Shown here: positions 34,363 to 42,956 of the stretch, one piece after another
Position numbering within the stretch: position 1 is the stretch's first letter
Layout of the letters: each line of letters opens with the position of its first letter
Origin: Treponema sp.
GTDB lineage: Bacteria > Spirochaetota > Spirochaetia > Treponematales > Treponemataceae
Length of the DNA: 64,000 bases
Direction of reading: 5' to 3'
Assembly (NCBI GenBank): GCA_024693715.1
Contig: JAILKS010000022.1
Coordinates: 91,434-155,433 of the forward strand
The notes under the pieces: generated by a model
What the model was told of the DNA's origin: nothing
What the model saw: the letters and a program-made list of their open reading frames with translations, nothing else
Database searches by the model: none
Program-made: the position numbers and the translations under genes

Positions 34363-35828
34363 AATGTCTCCAGTTCACATTTAACTCTCTTAACAATCTT
34401 AACTATCAGAGGAATTAAAATTATTGTCAGAATTACAAGAACAATTTTAAAAAGATTTTCTTCAACCCATTCCTTTCTATAATATTCAAAAGCCTTTGAA
34501 TACTTCCTGCGATATCGTTTAACTTTAAAGTAATGCATTGCTTCCTTATAGTTTTCTTTTCTATAGGCAGCTTTACCCAAACCAAGATATGCAAGATCAT
34601 AGTTACCGTTTAATTCAAGAACCTTTCCCCAGGCTTCTGCAGATTTATCATATTCACCCTTACTGAAGCATTCAGTCGCTTCATAAATAAGGTTACCGTA
34701 TTCGGTTGGAGTAAGAATTGTTACAGAAGAGTTGATTGAATCTACAACGAATAAATCCTTACCTACATGATCCAAAGCTGCTGGTGAACGGAAAAATCCG
34801 TCGATATTACCTTTATTTCCGAACGCAAACAAAAGATTTCCCTGATGATCATACGCAAAGATTCTTCCGCGTGTTTCATCCATTGCAAGATATACTTCAT
34901 TGTCTAAAACAGTAACATCAGAAAAATGAGATGGTCCCTTTATTCCGGCGCCCTGATCAAAAACCTGATCACCTATCGGAGGCTCATTTCCCTCTTTAAG
35001 AAGGATGTCATCACCAAGAGCATTTAACCTTCTGATTGGCTCTGCATTGCCCGCAAGCACATCCCAGTCTTCAAAGGTTTTTGTTACACAATAAACAAAA
35101 TCATCTGAATCGATATATGCATTTGAATATTCAGTTGGAACAAAAGCAGTCATCTGTTCACGCTGTGCCTTTGTAGTAAAATATTTTTTCCACAGATAAT
35201 CAGTCCAGTTATATTTTACTTTTGATGCTCCAAAGAAATTAGTAAACGTACCGTCTGCTTCATATTTTACAAAACCCTTGTTTACGTTTTTTGCAAGAAC
35301 ATAAATACGACCGGTTCTGTCAGCTACAACTTTTTCCGGAAAGAAGGATTTTTCCTTATCGTAGATAACATTATCCGGTTCAACGAATGTCATGATATAA
35401 TTCAAATCAAAATCAAGCTTTACTACACGATTATTGTTAGTATCTGCAATAAACATTGTTTTATCTACGTTGATAAAAATATCATGAGGTGAATTAAAAG
35501 TATTGATAATTTCAGGATCCTCGCAGTTAAAACTGTCAATGATTCTGTTCAATTCTACTGTCTTATTTTCATTGTAAGTAAATTCAAGGATTCTATTGTT
35601 ATCTGTATCTACAAGAAAAACAAGATTATCAAAACAGAAAATGCTCGACGGATTTTTAAGCTGTGATTCAAGCTTCAAATCATCTGCATATAAAACAGAA
35701 GAAACTCTATATGCATCCGGAGAATTCTGAATTGAATTCCAGTAATCATAAATATATGTATCATCCTTTGCAGAAATATTTACACATGCACAACAAATAA
35801 AAATTAATGTTAATAAAAGTCTTTTCAT
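34359..35828 (-). CDS. NHL-repeat beta-propeller protein with TPR and C-terminal membrane anchor
   Basis: The roughly 489-residue protein has a signal peptide (MKRLLLTLIFICCACVNISA), then NHL-type repeats (FLVDTDNNRILEF, FIADTNNNRVVKLD, YLAMDETRGRIFAYD, FVVDSINSSVTIL) forming a propeller to about residue 375. Two TPR-like helices pairs follow (GEYDKSAEAWGKVLEL, ENYKEAMHYFK), and a last membrane helix sits near residue 465. It would sit on the outer face of the inner membrane, probably as a scaffold or ligand binder for the transport complex. The ATG at 35828 is chosen because a GGTGG lies just upstream; an in-frame ATG 12 nt earlier overlaps it. Confidence 0.78.
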   Translation of the reverse strand: MKRLLLTLIFICCACVNISAKDDTYIYDYWNSIQNSPDAYRVSSVLYADDLKLESQLKNPSSIFCFDNLVFLVDTDNNRILEFTYNENKTVELNRIIDSFNCEDPEIINTFNSPHDIFINVDKTMFIADTNNNRVVKLDFDLNYIMTFVEPDNVIYDKEKSFFPEKVVADRTGRIYVLAKNVNKGFVKYEADGTFTNFFGASKVKYNWTDYLWKKYFTTKAQREQMTAFVPTEYSNAYIDSDDFVYCVTKTFEDWDVLAGNAEPIRRLNALGDDILLKEGNEPPIGDQVFDQGAGIKGPSHFSDVTVLDNEVYLAMDETRGRIFAYDHQGNLLFAFGNKGNIDGFFRSPAALDHVGKDLFVVDSINSSVTILTPTEYGNLIYEATECFSKGEYDKSAEAWGKVLELNGNYDLAYLGLGKAAYRKENYKEAMHYFKVKRYRRKYSKAFEYYRKEWVEENLFKIVLVILTIILIPLIVKIVKRVKCELETL

Positions 35829-35839
35829 ATTTACCACCA

Positions 35840-36742
35840 TTAATCCTTAAGTCCCGATGTTGCCATAGTTTCAAGAATCTGACTTTGTGAGAAGATAAAG
35901 AAGATAATCGGAACTGCCATCATAAGAACTTGAACTGCATTTCCCTGTCCCATTCGGGCAATACCACCAGCCTGAATCTGTGACAAAGCGTAACCTATCA
36001 TTTTTTTGTTTTCCGTATAGATGTACTGAGTCTGAGGGTTATTCCACAAGGCCTGAATTGAAAAAATAGAGATTGTAAGCCATGCAGGTTTTACATTCGG
36101 CATTACAAGCTTCCAGAAAATTGTAAACTCATGCGCACCGTCAATTTTTGCAGCTTCAATAATAGACATCGGAAAACCGTCCATAAACTGCTTCATAAGG
36201 AATAATCCGAGAGATCCACCTATTGCCGGAAGAATCAACGCCCAGTAAGTATCAACAATATGAAGCTTGCACATAATAAGATAGTTAGGAATACCAAGTA
36301 CATATCCGGTAAACATGAGTGATGTTACTGCAAGCTTAAAAAATGTACGGCTTCCAGGGAATGTATATTTTGCAAGAACATAAGCCGCCATAGAAGCGAT
36401 TATTACATGACCTACAGTTCCACAGGCAGTTATGAACAAAGTATTAAATACATAACGTGAAAACGGAACCCAGGCATTCGTGCTTAATGTAATGAACAAA
36501 TCCGAAAAGTTGTTAAACGTCGGATTTCTTGGGAACAGTGTCGGCGGAACTTTTAAAACTTCATCAAGCGGTTTTAATGACTGACCTATAAGAAATGCCA
36601 GCGGGAAAACCATTACGATAGAACACAAAAGAAGAAAAATATAAAGTGAAATATCTCCACCGACTGAACGGTTAGGCTTTCTTCTATGCTTATAATGATG
36701 AAGGACTGTACTCTGATCTATATATTTATTTTTTCTGCTCAT
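35840..36742 (-). CDS. Carbohydrate ABC transporter permease (MalG-like), second transporter
   Basis: The 300-residue permease has six helices and the EAA loop SIIEAAKIDGAHEFTIFWKL, a close match to MalG/AraQ-type subunits. It ends 11 nt before the NHL gene and follows its partner permease by 12 nt. With the 974-residue binding protein it forms the first importer of the locus. Confidence 0.93.
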   Translation of the reverse strand: MSRKNKYIDQSTVLHHYKHRRKPNRSVGGDISLYIFLLLCSIVMVFPLAFLIGQSLKPLDEVLKVPPTLFPRNPTFNNFSDLFITLSTNAWVPFSRYVFNTLFITACGTVGHVIIASMAAYVLAKYTFPGSRTFFKLAVTSLMFTGYVLGIPNYLIMCKLHIVDTYWALILPAIGGSLGLFLMKQFMDGFPMSIIEAAKIDGAHEFTIFWKLVMPNVKPAWLTISIFSIQALWNNPQTQYIYTENKKMIGYALSQIQAGGIARMGQGNAVQVLMMAVPIIFFIFSQSQILETMATSGLKD

Positions 36743-36754
36743 CTGTTCACCTCA

Positions 36755-37696
36755 CTACTGTCCAACTCTGTTTAAAAGCTTCTGAATTATCTTATTACAG
36801 ATAATCATTGTAAGGAACAATACAGTCGCAATTGCAGAAGCATATCCCATCTCGAATCGCTCGAAACCATAGTCAAACAGATGCGTTACAATCGTTCGTA
36901 CACAATAATCCGTACTAGGATAACCGATAAGAGTTCTAGGAACATCACAAACGTTAAAGGAATTTGTGATTGACATTACAGCTCCAAATAAAAGCATAGG
37001 CTTCATGTTAGGAAGAGTAATATACCACAACTCCTGCCATCTGTTTCTGATACCGTCAATATAACCTGCTTCATACTGAGCCTGATCAATTCCCTTTAAT
37101 CCGGCGATGAACGAAAGGAAGCCGGTTCCAAGAGACTGCCATAAAATTACAGGAATAAGAACCTTCATCGCATATCTTGTATCTGTAAGAAATGCAATAG
37201 GAGAAGATGTAAAACCTATTTTCATAAGCCAGGCATTAAGCCAGCCATAAGCGTCATCACTAAATAATTTCTGGAAAACCATATATGCTGAACCGGCGAT
37301 AGATGGAACATAAAAGAAAAATGTTACAAGCGTTCTAATCCATCGTGGAAGCTCATTAATTAACCAGGCAAAAATAAATGCGATTATATAACCTATTGGA
37401 CCAGTTATAAGAGCAATTAAAAATGTATTTCTTATTGCAATCTGGAAAACTTCATCCTGTAAAAACAGATTGATATAATTTCTTGCCCCGATAAACTGAG
37501 GTTTTTCAAGAATATTGAAATTTGTAAAACTATAATAAATTGAATTTATTACCGGCAGAACAGTAAAAGTTATAAAAAGAACTGCAAACGGCAGTAAAAA
37601 AAGATAACAGGTTTTACTCAGGCGGATATTACGCATTAAATCAGAAAACTGCTGCTTCTTTTTATTTTTATATCTGGTAAGCAAACTATCCATCAT
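36755..37696 (-). CDS. Carbohydrate ABC transporter permease (MalF/LplB-like), second transporter
   Basis: The 313-residue permease has a basic N-terminus, six helices, and the EAA loop QAQYEAGYIDGIRNRWQELW. It is placed directly against the stop of the large binding-protein gene and pairs with the MalG-like subunit downstream. Confidence 0.93.
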   Translation of the reverse strand: MMDSLLTRYKNKKKQQFSDLMRNIRLSKTCYLFLLPFAVLFITFTVLPVINSIYYSFTNFNILEKPQFIGARNYINLFLQDEVFQIAIRNTFLIALITGPIGYIIAFIFAWLINELPRWIRTLVTFFFYVPSIAGSAYMVFQKLFSDDAYGWLNAWLMKIGFTSSPIAFLTDTRYAMKVLIPVILWQSLGTGFLSFIAGLKGIDQAQYEAGYIDGIRNRWQELWYITLPNMKPMLLFGAVMSITNSFNVCDVPRTLIGYPSTDYCVRTIVTHLFDYGFERFEMGYASAIATVLFLTMIICNKIIQKLLNRVGQ

Positions 37697-40621
37697 TTAG
37701 TCCTCCAAAGGCAGATTAAATTCCTGCCGTTTACGTTTTAACTCTTCATTGATTTTTCGTGTATATTCAATAAGAATTTCACGAGGGTCTTCATTCATAT
37801 AAACTACATTACGAATCGCATTTGCAATATGACGACCGGTATAATAACTGCCTGGTACTTCCGGAATACCCCTTGTTCTATCAAGTGCATTTTCAAGAAG
37901 CTCAAGCTGACGTGAATTCCATGACAAAAGTCTTAAGGCTTCACGGTTTGCAGTCTGATAACGAGCTGACGGACCTAAAACAGATTCAAGCTCCCGTCCG
38001 AAACGAACCTGAGTTTCTGTAGAAACCCACCACTTCATAAATTCCCATGAATCGAGTTTTTTAGTTTCATCGTGATTATCAATCATCATACAACCAGCAC
38101 CTGTACCGATTGCTGTTTTATCGATATACTCATTTCCATTTTCATCAACACGCTTTGTTCCAGGAAGATATGTGAAATCCCACAAACCGCGTATTTCAGG
38201 AGCACCAACTACTATCGAGTTATAGGTTGCATAACTGTTAATGAGGATAGGCATTTCACCTGTTCTGAAGCGTCCAAGAGCATCGAAGTTAGGCGGCAGA
38301 CCATAATCTACGTAAAGATCTGTATAGAATTCAAATGCATTAATACCAGCCTCTGAATCAAGTGAAGATTTTGTTCCTGACGGTGTATAAATTCTTCCGC
38401 CATTCTGACATACCATTGAATAAAGAGTAGTCATATCAGGCATTTGAATTACAGGGAACGGAATTCCTACACTAAGGTTATTTCCCTGAATTGTAGGAAG
38501 AACATCTATTAATTCATCCCATGTCTGAGGAACCTTAATTCCTATCTGATCAAGAATATCTTTTCGGTAGAACAAAAGATTAAAGGTTTCTGTTTCAGGC
38601 AAAGCATAGACTCCGCCATTATATGAAAATGCTTCGTAAGCACTAGGAGTAAACTGCTTCAAAACATCCTTACAGTCAGGGAACTGCATAAGATCTACGT
38701 TGGCATGACGCATAGCATAATTTACAGGCTTTGAAACATCTATCGTAACTACAACATCAGGTCCTTTTCCTGCAACAACGGCATTCAAAAGAGCATCTGC
38801 AATAATTACCTTTAAGTTTACACCAATTCCTGTTTTTGCAGTAAAGGTATCATCAATCATGTTTTTAAGAATCTGACTCTGATCCCTTCCTGCTACAATC
38901 CATACGTCTATAAGATGCTTTTCGCCTTTTTTATAAACGTTACCAAGGCTTGAAGAATCTGAAAAATAAGAAGCCATAAAGGATTTTGCTTCATGAACAA
39001 TATTCTTTACAAAATTCGTTTTATCTTTTTTTATTTTATCGTTTGCACCCTGAACAAGAATGTAATCAATATCAAGCTTAGATTCAGTGAGTGTAAGGAT
39101 AGATGAACTTACAGAAGTAATATTATCTCTGAAGCGCTGAAAGGCCTGTGTAATTTTATCAGGTCGTTTGTAGAACTGTTCAAGCTGAATTGCAAGAGTT
39201 TCAATAGATGCAATTTTATCTGATTTTTCACCGGTTATTTTTATAAGTTCATCAAGCATTTTATAAAGACGCTTGCTTTCAAGATTCATCTGTTCATATT
39301 CAGCAGAAAAAACTGTATCAATATTATAGTCACGGTACTGATCAGGATTATTACCGGTTAATACAAGGATTGTTCTGTATATTTGACTTAATCTGAAAAC
39401 AGAATCCTGAAGCCTGCTTATTACACTTCCGATTTCACCAAGTGTCGCTTCAAGTCTGAAAGAATGCTTTCCTTTAGAAAAATAGAATTTATAAGGATTA
39501 TTGTCTTTATCTGCAAGAGTTATCGTTTTCCAGTCTGATGAATAATAGAAAGGAATTGATTCAAGTGCATCAAATGGAATTTCACCGTCAATATAAAGGG
39601 AACGGAAAGAAATTGAACCCCGCTGATAGAACTGTCTTGCCTTTACAGAAACTGTATACCAGCCGTCCTCAGGAATATCAACATCCCATTCAATCCATTG
39701 GCCAGGATTTTTCCATGCATCACCGCCAATAAAATTCAAAATTGTATTTTTAACGTTATTAGGTTCTGTAATTGCAGAAGAACGGTCATAACGTGCAAAC
39801 AACGACTGATCTGAACGGCGTGGGGCACTTTCTCCCTGAACCTTTACACGAACATTTTTTCCCGCATAACTTTCAGGTTTTGAAGGCTGATTAGAAACAT
39901 ATGCTTCATAAGTTGCGGCTTTGCGAACAGGAACAAGAGAAATCGAACTGATTGCCATAGGTTCATTTGTAGAAGTAAGGGAAATTGTATTTTCACCTTG
40001 TTTAAAATAAAAACGGTATGGCTCTACCTCATAGCCTAAATCACTCTTGTAATAAACTGTCTGATAATCATAAAATTCTGCCTGCGAAGGACGAATTACG
40101 TTTCCGCGGTTATCATAGGCTGGTTCTGATGCATCCTTCCATAAACGGTAGAACGCAAGTATATCTGCCCCTGAAAATGGAATTTCGCCGTTAATCTTAA
40201 GGATTCTTTCCATCGTAATGCTTCTGGAAGGAATGCAGATATATTCCATTTTGATGTTATAAAATCCTTCTTCGGGAACATCAAACGTCCAGGAAACATC
40301 CGAACGGTCTTCAGTTACTAGAACATCTTTTCCATAATAATCCTTTTTTTCGTAAACATAAGATGATTTTTCAGCATCGTAATCAAAAACATTTAAATCT
40401 ACAGTTACGTTAGGATTTTTTGCATTGGAATGTTCTGACAGATATTCAGAATAAGTTTTGTACATTGAAACCGCACCCTGTGCAGCAGAATCATCAAGAT
40501 TCCTGTATTTTTTTTCAAAACTCTTTTCTGGAATAAGACTGGAAACTACGAAAATCAATACAATAACGGCCACGCCGATTATAAAGTTTCGCAGAGTTTT
40601 ATTAATCCTGATTTGTGCCAT
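37697..40621 (-). CDS. Giant membrane-anchored solute-binding protein with two carbohydrate-binding-like repeats
   Basis: The 974-residue protein is about twice the size of a usual sugar-binding protein. Order: short basic N-terminus, one membrane helix (about 12-30), beta-sandwich-like repeat 1 (about 105-245, SWTFDVPEEGFYNIKMEY, LKINGEIPFSGAD), repeat 2 (about 310-405, EWDVDIPEDGWYTVSV, LYIDGEIPFDALE), a helical linker, then a family 1 solute-binding domain (about 565-974, GPDVVVTIDVSKP, ALPETETFNLLFYRKDIL). The paired repeats look like glycan-binding modules and could capture a polymer and hand products to the binding domain. It is the first gene of the eight-gene operon. The start has no evident Shine-Dalgarno. 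Confidence 0.88.
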   Translation of the reverse strand: MAQIRINKTLRNFIIGVAVIVLIFVVSSLIPEKSFEKKYRNLDDSAAQGAVSMYKTYSEYLSEHSNAKNPNVTVDLNVFDYDAEKSSYVYEKKDYYGKDVLVTEDRSDVSWTFDVPEEGFYNIKMEYICIPSRSITMERILKINGEIPFSGADILAFYRLWKDASEPAYDNRGNVIRPSQAEFYDYQTVYYKSDLGYEVEPYRFYFKQGENTISLTSTNEPMAISSISLVPVRKAATYEAYVSNQPSKPESYAGKNVRVKVQGESAPRRSDQSLFARYDRSSAITEPNNVKNTILNFIGGDAWKNPGQWIEWDVDIPEDGWYTVSVKARQFYQRGSISFRSLYIDGEIPFDALESIPFYYSSDWKTITLADKDNNPYKFYFSKGKHSFRLEATLGEIGSVISRLQDSVFRLSQIYRTILVLTGNNPDQYRDYNIDTVFSAEYEQMNLESKRLYKMLDELIKITGEKSDKIASIETLAIQLEQFYKRPDKITQAFQRFRDNITSVSSSILTLTESKLDIDYILVQGANDKIKKDKTNFVKNIVHEAKSFMASYFSDSSSLGNVYKKGEKHLIDVWIVAGRDQSQILKNMIDDTFTAKTGIGVNLKVIIADALLNAVVAGKGPDVVVTIDVSKPVNYAMRHANVDLMQFPDCKDVLKQFTPSAYEAFSYNGGVYALPETETFNLLFYRKDILDQIGIKVPQTWDELIDVLPTIQGNNLSVGIPFPVIQMPDMTTLYSMVCQNGGRIYTPSGTKSSLDSEAGINAFEFYTDLYVDYGLPPNFDALGRFRTGEMPILINSYATYNSIVVGAPEIRGLWDFTYLPGTKRVDENGNEYIDKTAIGTGAGCMMIDNHDETKKLDSWEFMKWWVSTETQVRFGRELESVLGPSARYQTANREALRLLSWNSRQLELLENALDRTRGIPEVPGSYYTGRHIANAIRNVVYMNEDPREILIEYTRKINEELKRKRQEFNLPLED

Positions 40622-40704
40622 AATAAGTTATTTTATCATAAGATAATAATTTATACATAAGAAAAAACACTCATTTTTGACACAAATCAGTTTTTAAATT
40701 GATG

Positions 40705-41016
40705 TTATTTTTTGAAATAACTGTCAAAATCCTTATCGGAATGAGGCTGACCTTCCTTTGTATTACGTCCGCTTCCTTCAGAATCAGGTGATTCAGCTCT
40801 TTTCATGTTTTCAATATCATCATAATTTGATACAGAATTACTTGACGGCATTATAATTGCAGCAATAAGATAAATAAGAATACCTGTACCAAAACCGAAA
40901 AGAACAAGAACTACAAAAATCAATCTGACGATAACAGGATCGATATTAAAATATTCTGCAATGCCTCCGCATACTCCGGCAATAATTTTATTATTTGAAC
41001 GCTGTAATTTTTTCAT
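40705..41016 (-). CDS. PspC-domain protein
   Basis: The 103-residue protein has the PspC pattern: KKLQRSNNKIIAGVCGGIAEYFNIDP, then one or two close membrane helices (about 30-55), followed by a polar tail of about 45 residues rich in Ser, Asp and Glu. PspC-family proteins take part in envelope stress signalling. It is 21 nt downstream of a DUF4097 protein in an operon headed by a PadR regulator, which resembles Lia-type cell-envelope modules. Confidence 0.9.
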   Translation of the reverse strand: MKKLQRSNNKIIAGVCGGIAEYFNIDPVIVRLIFVVLVLFGFGTGILIYLIAAIIMPSSNSVSNYDDIENMKRAESPDSEGSGRNTKEGQPHSDKDFDSYFKK

Positions 41017-41037
41017 TTTATACCCCTTAAAGATAAA

Positions 41038-41952
41038 TTAAAATTTATGTACATTAATGAGAACACTTCCCATTCCGCAGTTTACCGAAAAATGATTTTC
41101 TTTATGATATTCAGAGTGGTCCTGACATACACCAGAACGTTTTTCATCATTAAACTTGAAGGAACCAAGTCCAACCTTTGAATCATAAGAATAATCCGAA
41201 GAATTTCCTTTTAATTCAAGCCTGATGGCACCCATTCCGCAGTCAATGTTAGTTCTTCCGGTAAGAGCACCGTTTATACTAAGATTACCCATGCCGCAGC
41301 GCAAAGAAACATTGTTACCCTTAAACGAATTAAGCACAAGATTTCCTGCTCCTACAGATAAAGCACCCTTCCTGCATGCAAACGACACATTCTTTGTAAT
41401 AAAGGAACCTGCGTCTACCCTCAGTTCAAAACGTTCAAGCTCAGTCTCATCAGGAATTGTTACAAGAATCCGCGGAACTACCCTTCTGTTCATGCTGTGG
41501 CTGAAAAAATTAATATTAAGCTTACGCACATTGTTTACATGAAGAATACCATTTGAATCAACATCACAGGTAATTTCATTTTTATTCAAACCACGTGTTT
41601 CTACAGAAAATTCTTTTCCGCCTGTCATGACAACCTCTGCCGCTCCAAGCGAAAGGTTTATAGAAGACACCTTCTTGAATGAATAAAACAAGGCATCATA
41701 AGCTTCAAAGGATTTTTCTGAACTCTTATTATCATCTGAAGAAGTTTTCTGTGCTGATACAAGTGAATTTGCACACTTTTCGATTATCTGCTGTGCAACC
41801 TCTTCCGGTGAACCAAGCTCTTCCATCGCTTTTTCAACATCATCTGCATCATCAAGATAATCAGAATAATATTGAAGCGCTTCATTCTGTTCATCTATCG
41901 TAAGCGACTGAATACCATTTTTTATTCTTTTCAAATACTGTTCTTTTTTCAT
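41038..41952 (-). CDS. HAAS (DUF1700-like) and DUF4097 domain protein
   Basis: The 304-residue protein starts with a HAAS domain (about 1-65, MKKEQYLKRIKNGIQSL, YYSDYLDDADDVEKAMEELG), which often interacts with PadR regulators. The rest is a right-handed beta-solenoid of the DUF4097/LiaF C-terminal type, with repeats such as LVLNSFKGNNVSLRCGMGNL and INCGMGA-like turns. No membrane helix is seen, so it is probably cytoplasmic. It overlaps the padR stop by 4 nt. Confidence 0.85.
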   Translation of the reverse strand: MKKEQYLKRIKNGIQSLTIDEQNEALQYYSDYLDDADDVEKAMEELGSPEEVAQQIIEKCANSLVSAQKTSSDDNKSSEKSFEAYDALFYSFKKVSSINLSLGAAEVVMTGGKEFSVETRGLNKNEITCDVDSNGILHVNNVRKLNINFFSHSMNRRVVPRILVTIPDETELERFELRVDAGSFITKNVSFACRKGALSVGAGNLVLNSFKGNNVSLRCGMGNLSINGALTGRTNIDCGMGAIRLELKGNSSDYSYDSKVGLGSFKFNDEKRSGVCQDHSEYHKENHFSVNCGMGSVLINVHKF

Positions 41953-42275
41953 TTATTGCCTCCGTCTTCTCCCAGCAAAATCTTATCTATGTTCTTTTTA
42001 TAATCAATCCATTCATTTCTGTATTGATCCAAAAGAATCATACCATTTGACGTTACCTTGTAATAACGTCTGTTCCTTCCCTGAAATTCAGCATCATAAG
42101 TTTCCAGATAACCATCCTTCTGTAAACGCCTTAACACAGGATAAAGAGTGCTTTCAGATACATCCATTACGCCCCGTACGTCCTGCGTAATTTTGTAACC
42201 GTAAGTTTCCTCTGTTGAAGCGACACAGGAAAGAACAACTGCATCCAGAAGTGCTGAACTTATTGTGAATGCCAT
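41949..42275 (-). CDS. PadR-family transcriptional regulator
   Basis: The roughly 108-residue winged-helix protein has the PadR core (YGYKITQDVRG, SESTLYPVLRRLQKDGYLE, GRNRRYYKVTSNG). PadR proteins usually repress the operon they head. The ATG at 42275 is preferred because GAGG lies 5 nt upstream, whereas an in-frame GTG 6 nt earlier overlaps it. It is the first gene of the padR-HAAS/DUF4097-pspC operon, and an inverted repeat covers its promoter. Confidence 0.92.
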   Translation of the reverse strand: MAFTISSALLDAVVLSCVASTEETYGYKITQDVRGVMDVSESTLYPVLRRLQKDGYLETYDAEFQGRNRRYYKVTSNGMILLDQYRNEWIDYKKNIDKILLGEDGGNK

Positions 42276-42302
42276 ACGCACCTCTTTTACAATAGGTTAA
42301 CT

Positions 42303-42355
42303 TTGTATAATATCTTTATATATATTATATTATACAATATATAATATAATGTCAA
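42303..42355 (-). promoter_or_regulatory. padR promoter with overlapping inverted repeat (candidate operator)
   Basis: On the minus strand TTGACA (42355-42350) and TAATAT (42332-42327) are spaced by 17 nt. A perfect 11-bp inverted repeat, TTGTATAATAT (42303-42313) and ATATTATACAA (42327-42337), covers the -10 and start region, as expected for PadR autorepression. Confidence 0.6.
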
Positions 42356-42386
42356 TAACAATATTATAAGAAAATTCTTATTTTCA

Positions 42387-42425
42387 TAAAAAAAGCTGGT
42401 CTTCATTACGAAAACCAGCCTTAAA
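42387..42425 (-). terminator. Intrinsic terminator downstream of the DUF1566 remnant
   Basis: On the minus strand GCTGGT pairs with ACCAGC, extended by TTC/GAA, and is followed by seven T. A functional terminator suggests the remnant was once the end of a transcribed gene. Confidence 0.7.
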
Positions 42426-42462
42426 AAGGAGAATTACGATGTTTAATTTCTAATATAATCTA

Positions 42463-42888
42463 TTAGAACTGATGCACGTAGAAAAAACGACCGCTTTCTG
42501 TCTTATTCTTTGTCTGAATAGTTCCATCATTAAAACTGATGGCATAAGCACATTCTTTATTAGATGTAACCTGAGAAGAAGACCAGAACTGTTCCGTTTT
42601 AAATGCATCAGGACAACTTATTGCTTTTTTAACAATATTTCTAATCTTATAGATTTCATATAATTCAGCAATAGACGGGACATACCATCCGCTCTTATAT
42701 TCATCCTTGCAATCTGCTATATCCTTATCAAACGTAAGACCGCCGGAATAGTGTCTTGCTCTTTTAAAACCTGGATATTGTTCATCCAGATCATCATAAG
42801 TAGCAAAATTCATAAATTGTTTAACCGCTTCAATATTATCGCTGCCGTCTGTATCACCGCATGGAAAACATCCGCAGCGGATAAATTT
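42463..42888 (-). pseudogene. Remnant of a DUF1566 (Lcl-type C-terminal) domain protein, 5' truncated
   Basis: The open stretch of about 142 codons begins directly after an in-frame TAA at 42889-42891 and has no good start or ribosome-binding site until an internal ATG at 42813. The translation, including the part before that ATG (CGCFPCGDTDGSDNIEAV), reads as the end of a DUF1566-like surface domain: SGWYVPSIAELYEIY, FWSSSQVTSNKECAYAISF and a final FFYVHQF. Such domains normally sit at the C-terminus of larger exported proteins. The missing N-terminus and signal peptide argue for a remnant, although a short product from 42813 cannot be excluded. Confidence 0.6.
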
Positions 42889-42956
42889 TTACAAAATTTC
42901 AAAATTGTGAGTTTAACACTCTATTTTATTCTCCAGTCTTAATGTATTATATGACT

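Noticed and set aside
37822..40646. Several plus-strand reading frames opposite the large binding-protein gene
   Set aside because: They lack ribosome-binding sites and family resemblance and lie wholly inside a well-supported gene on the other strand.
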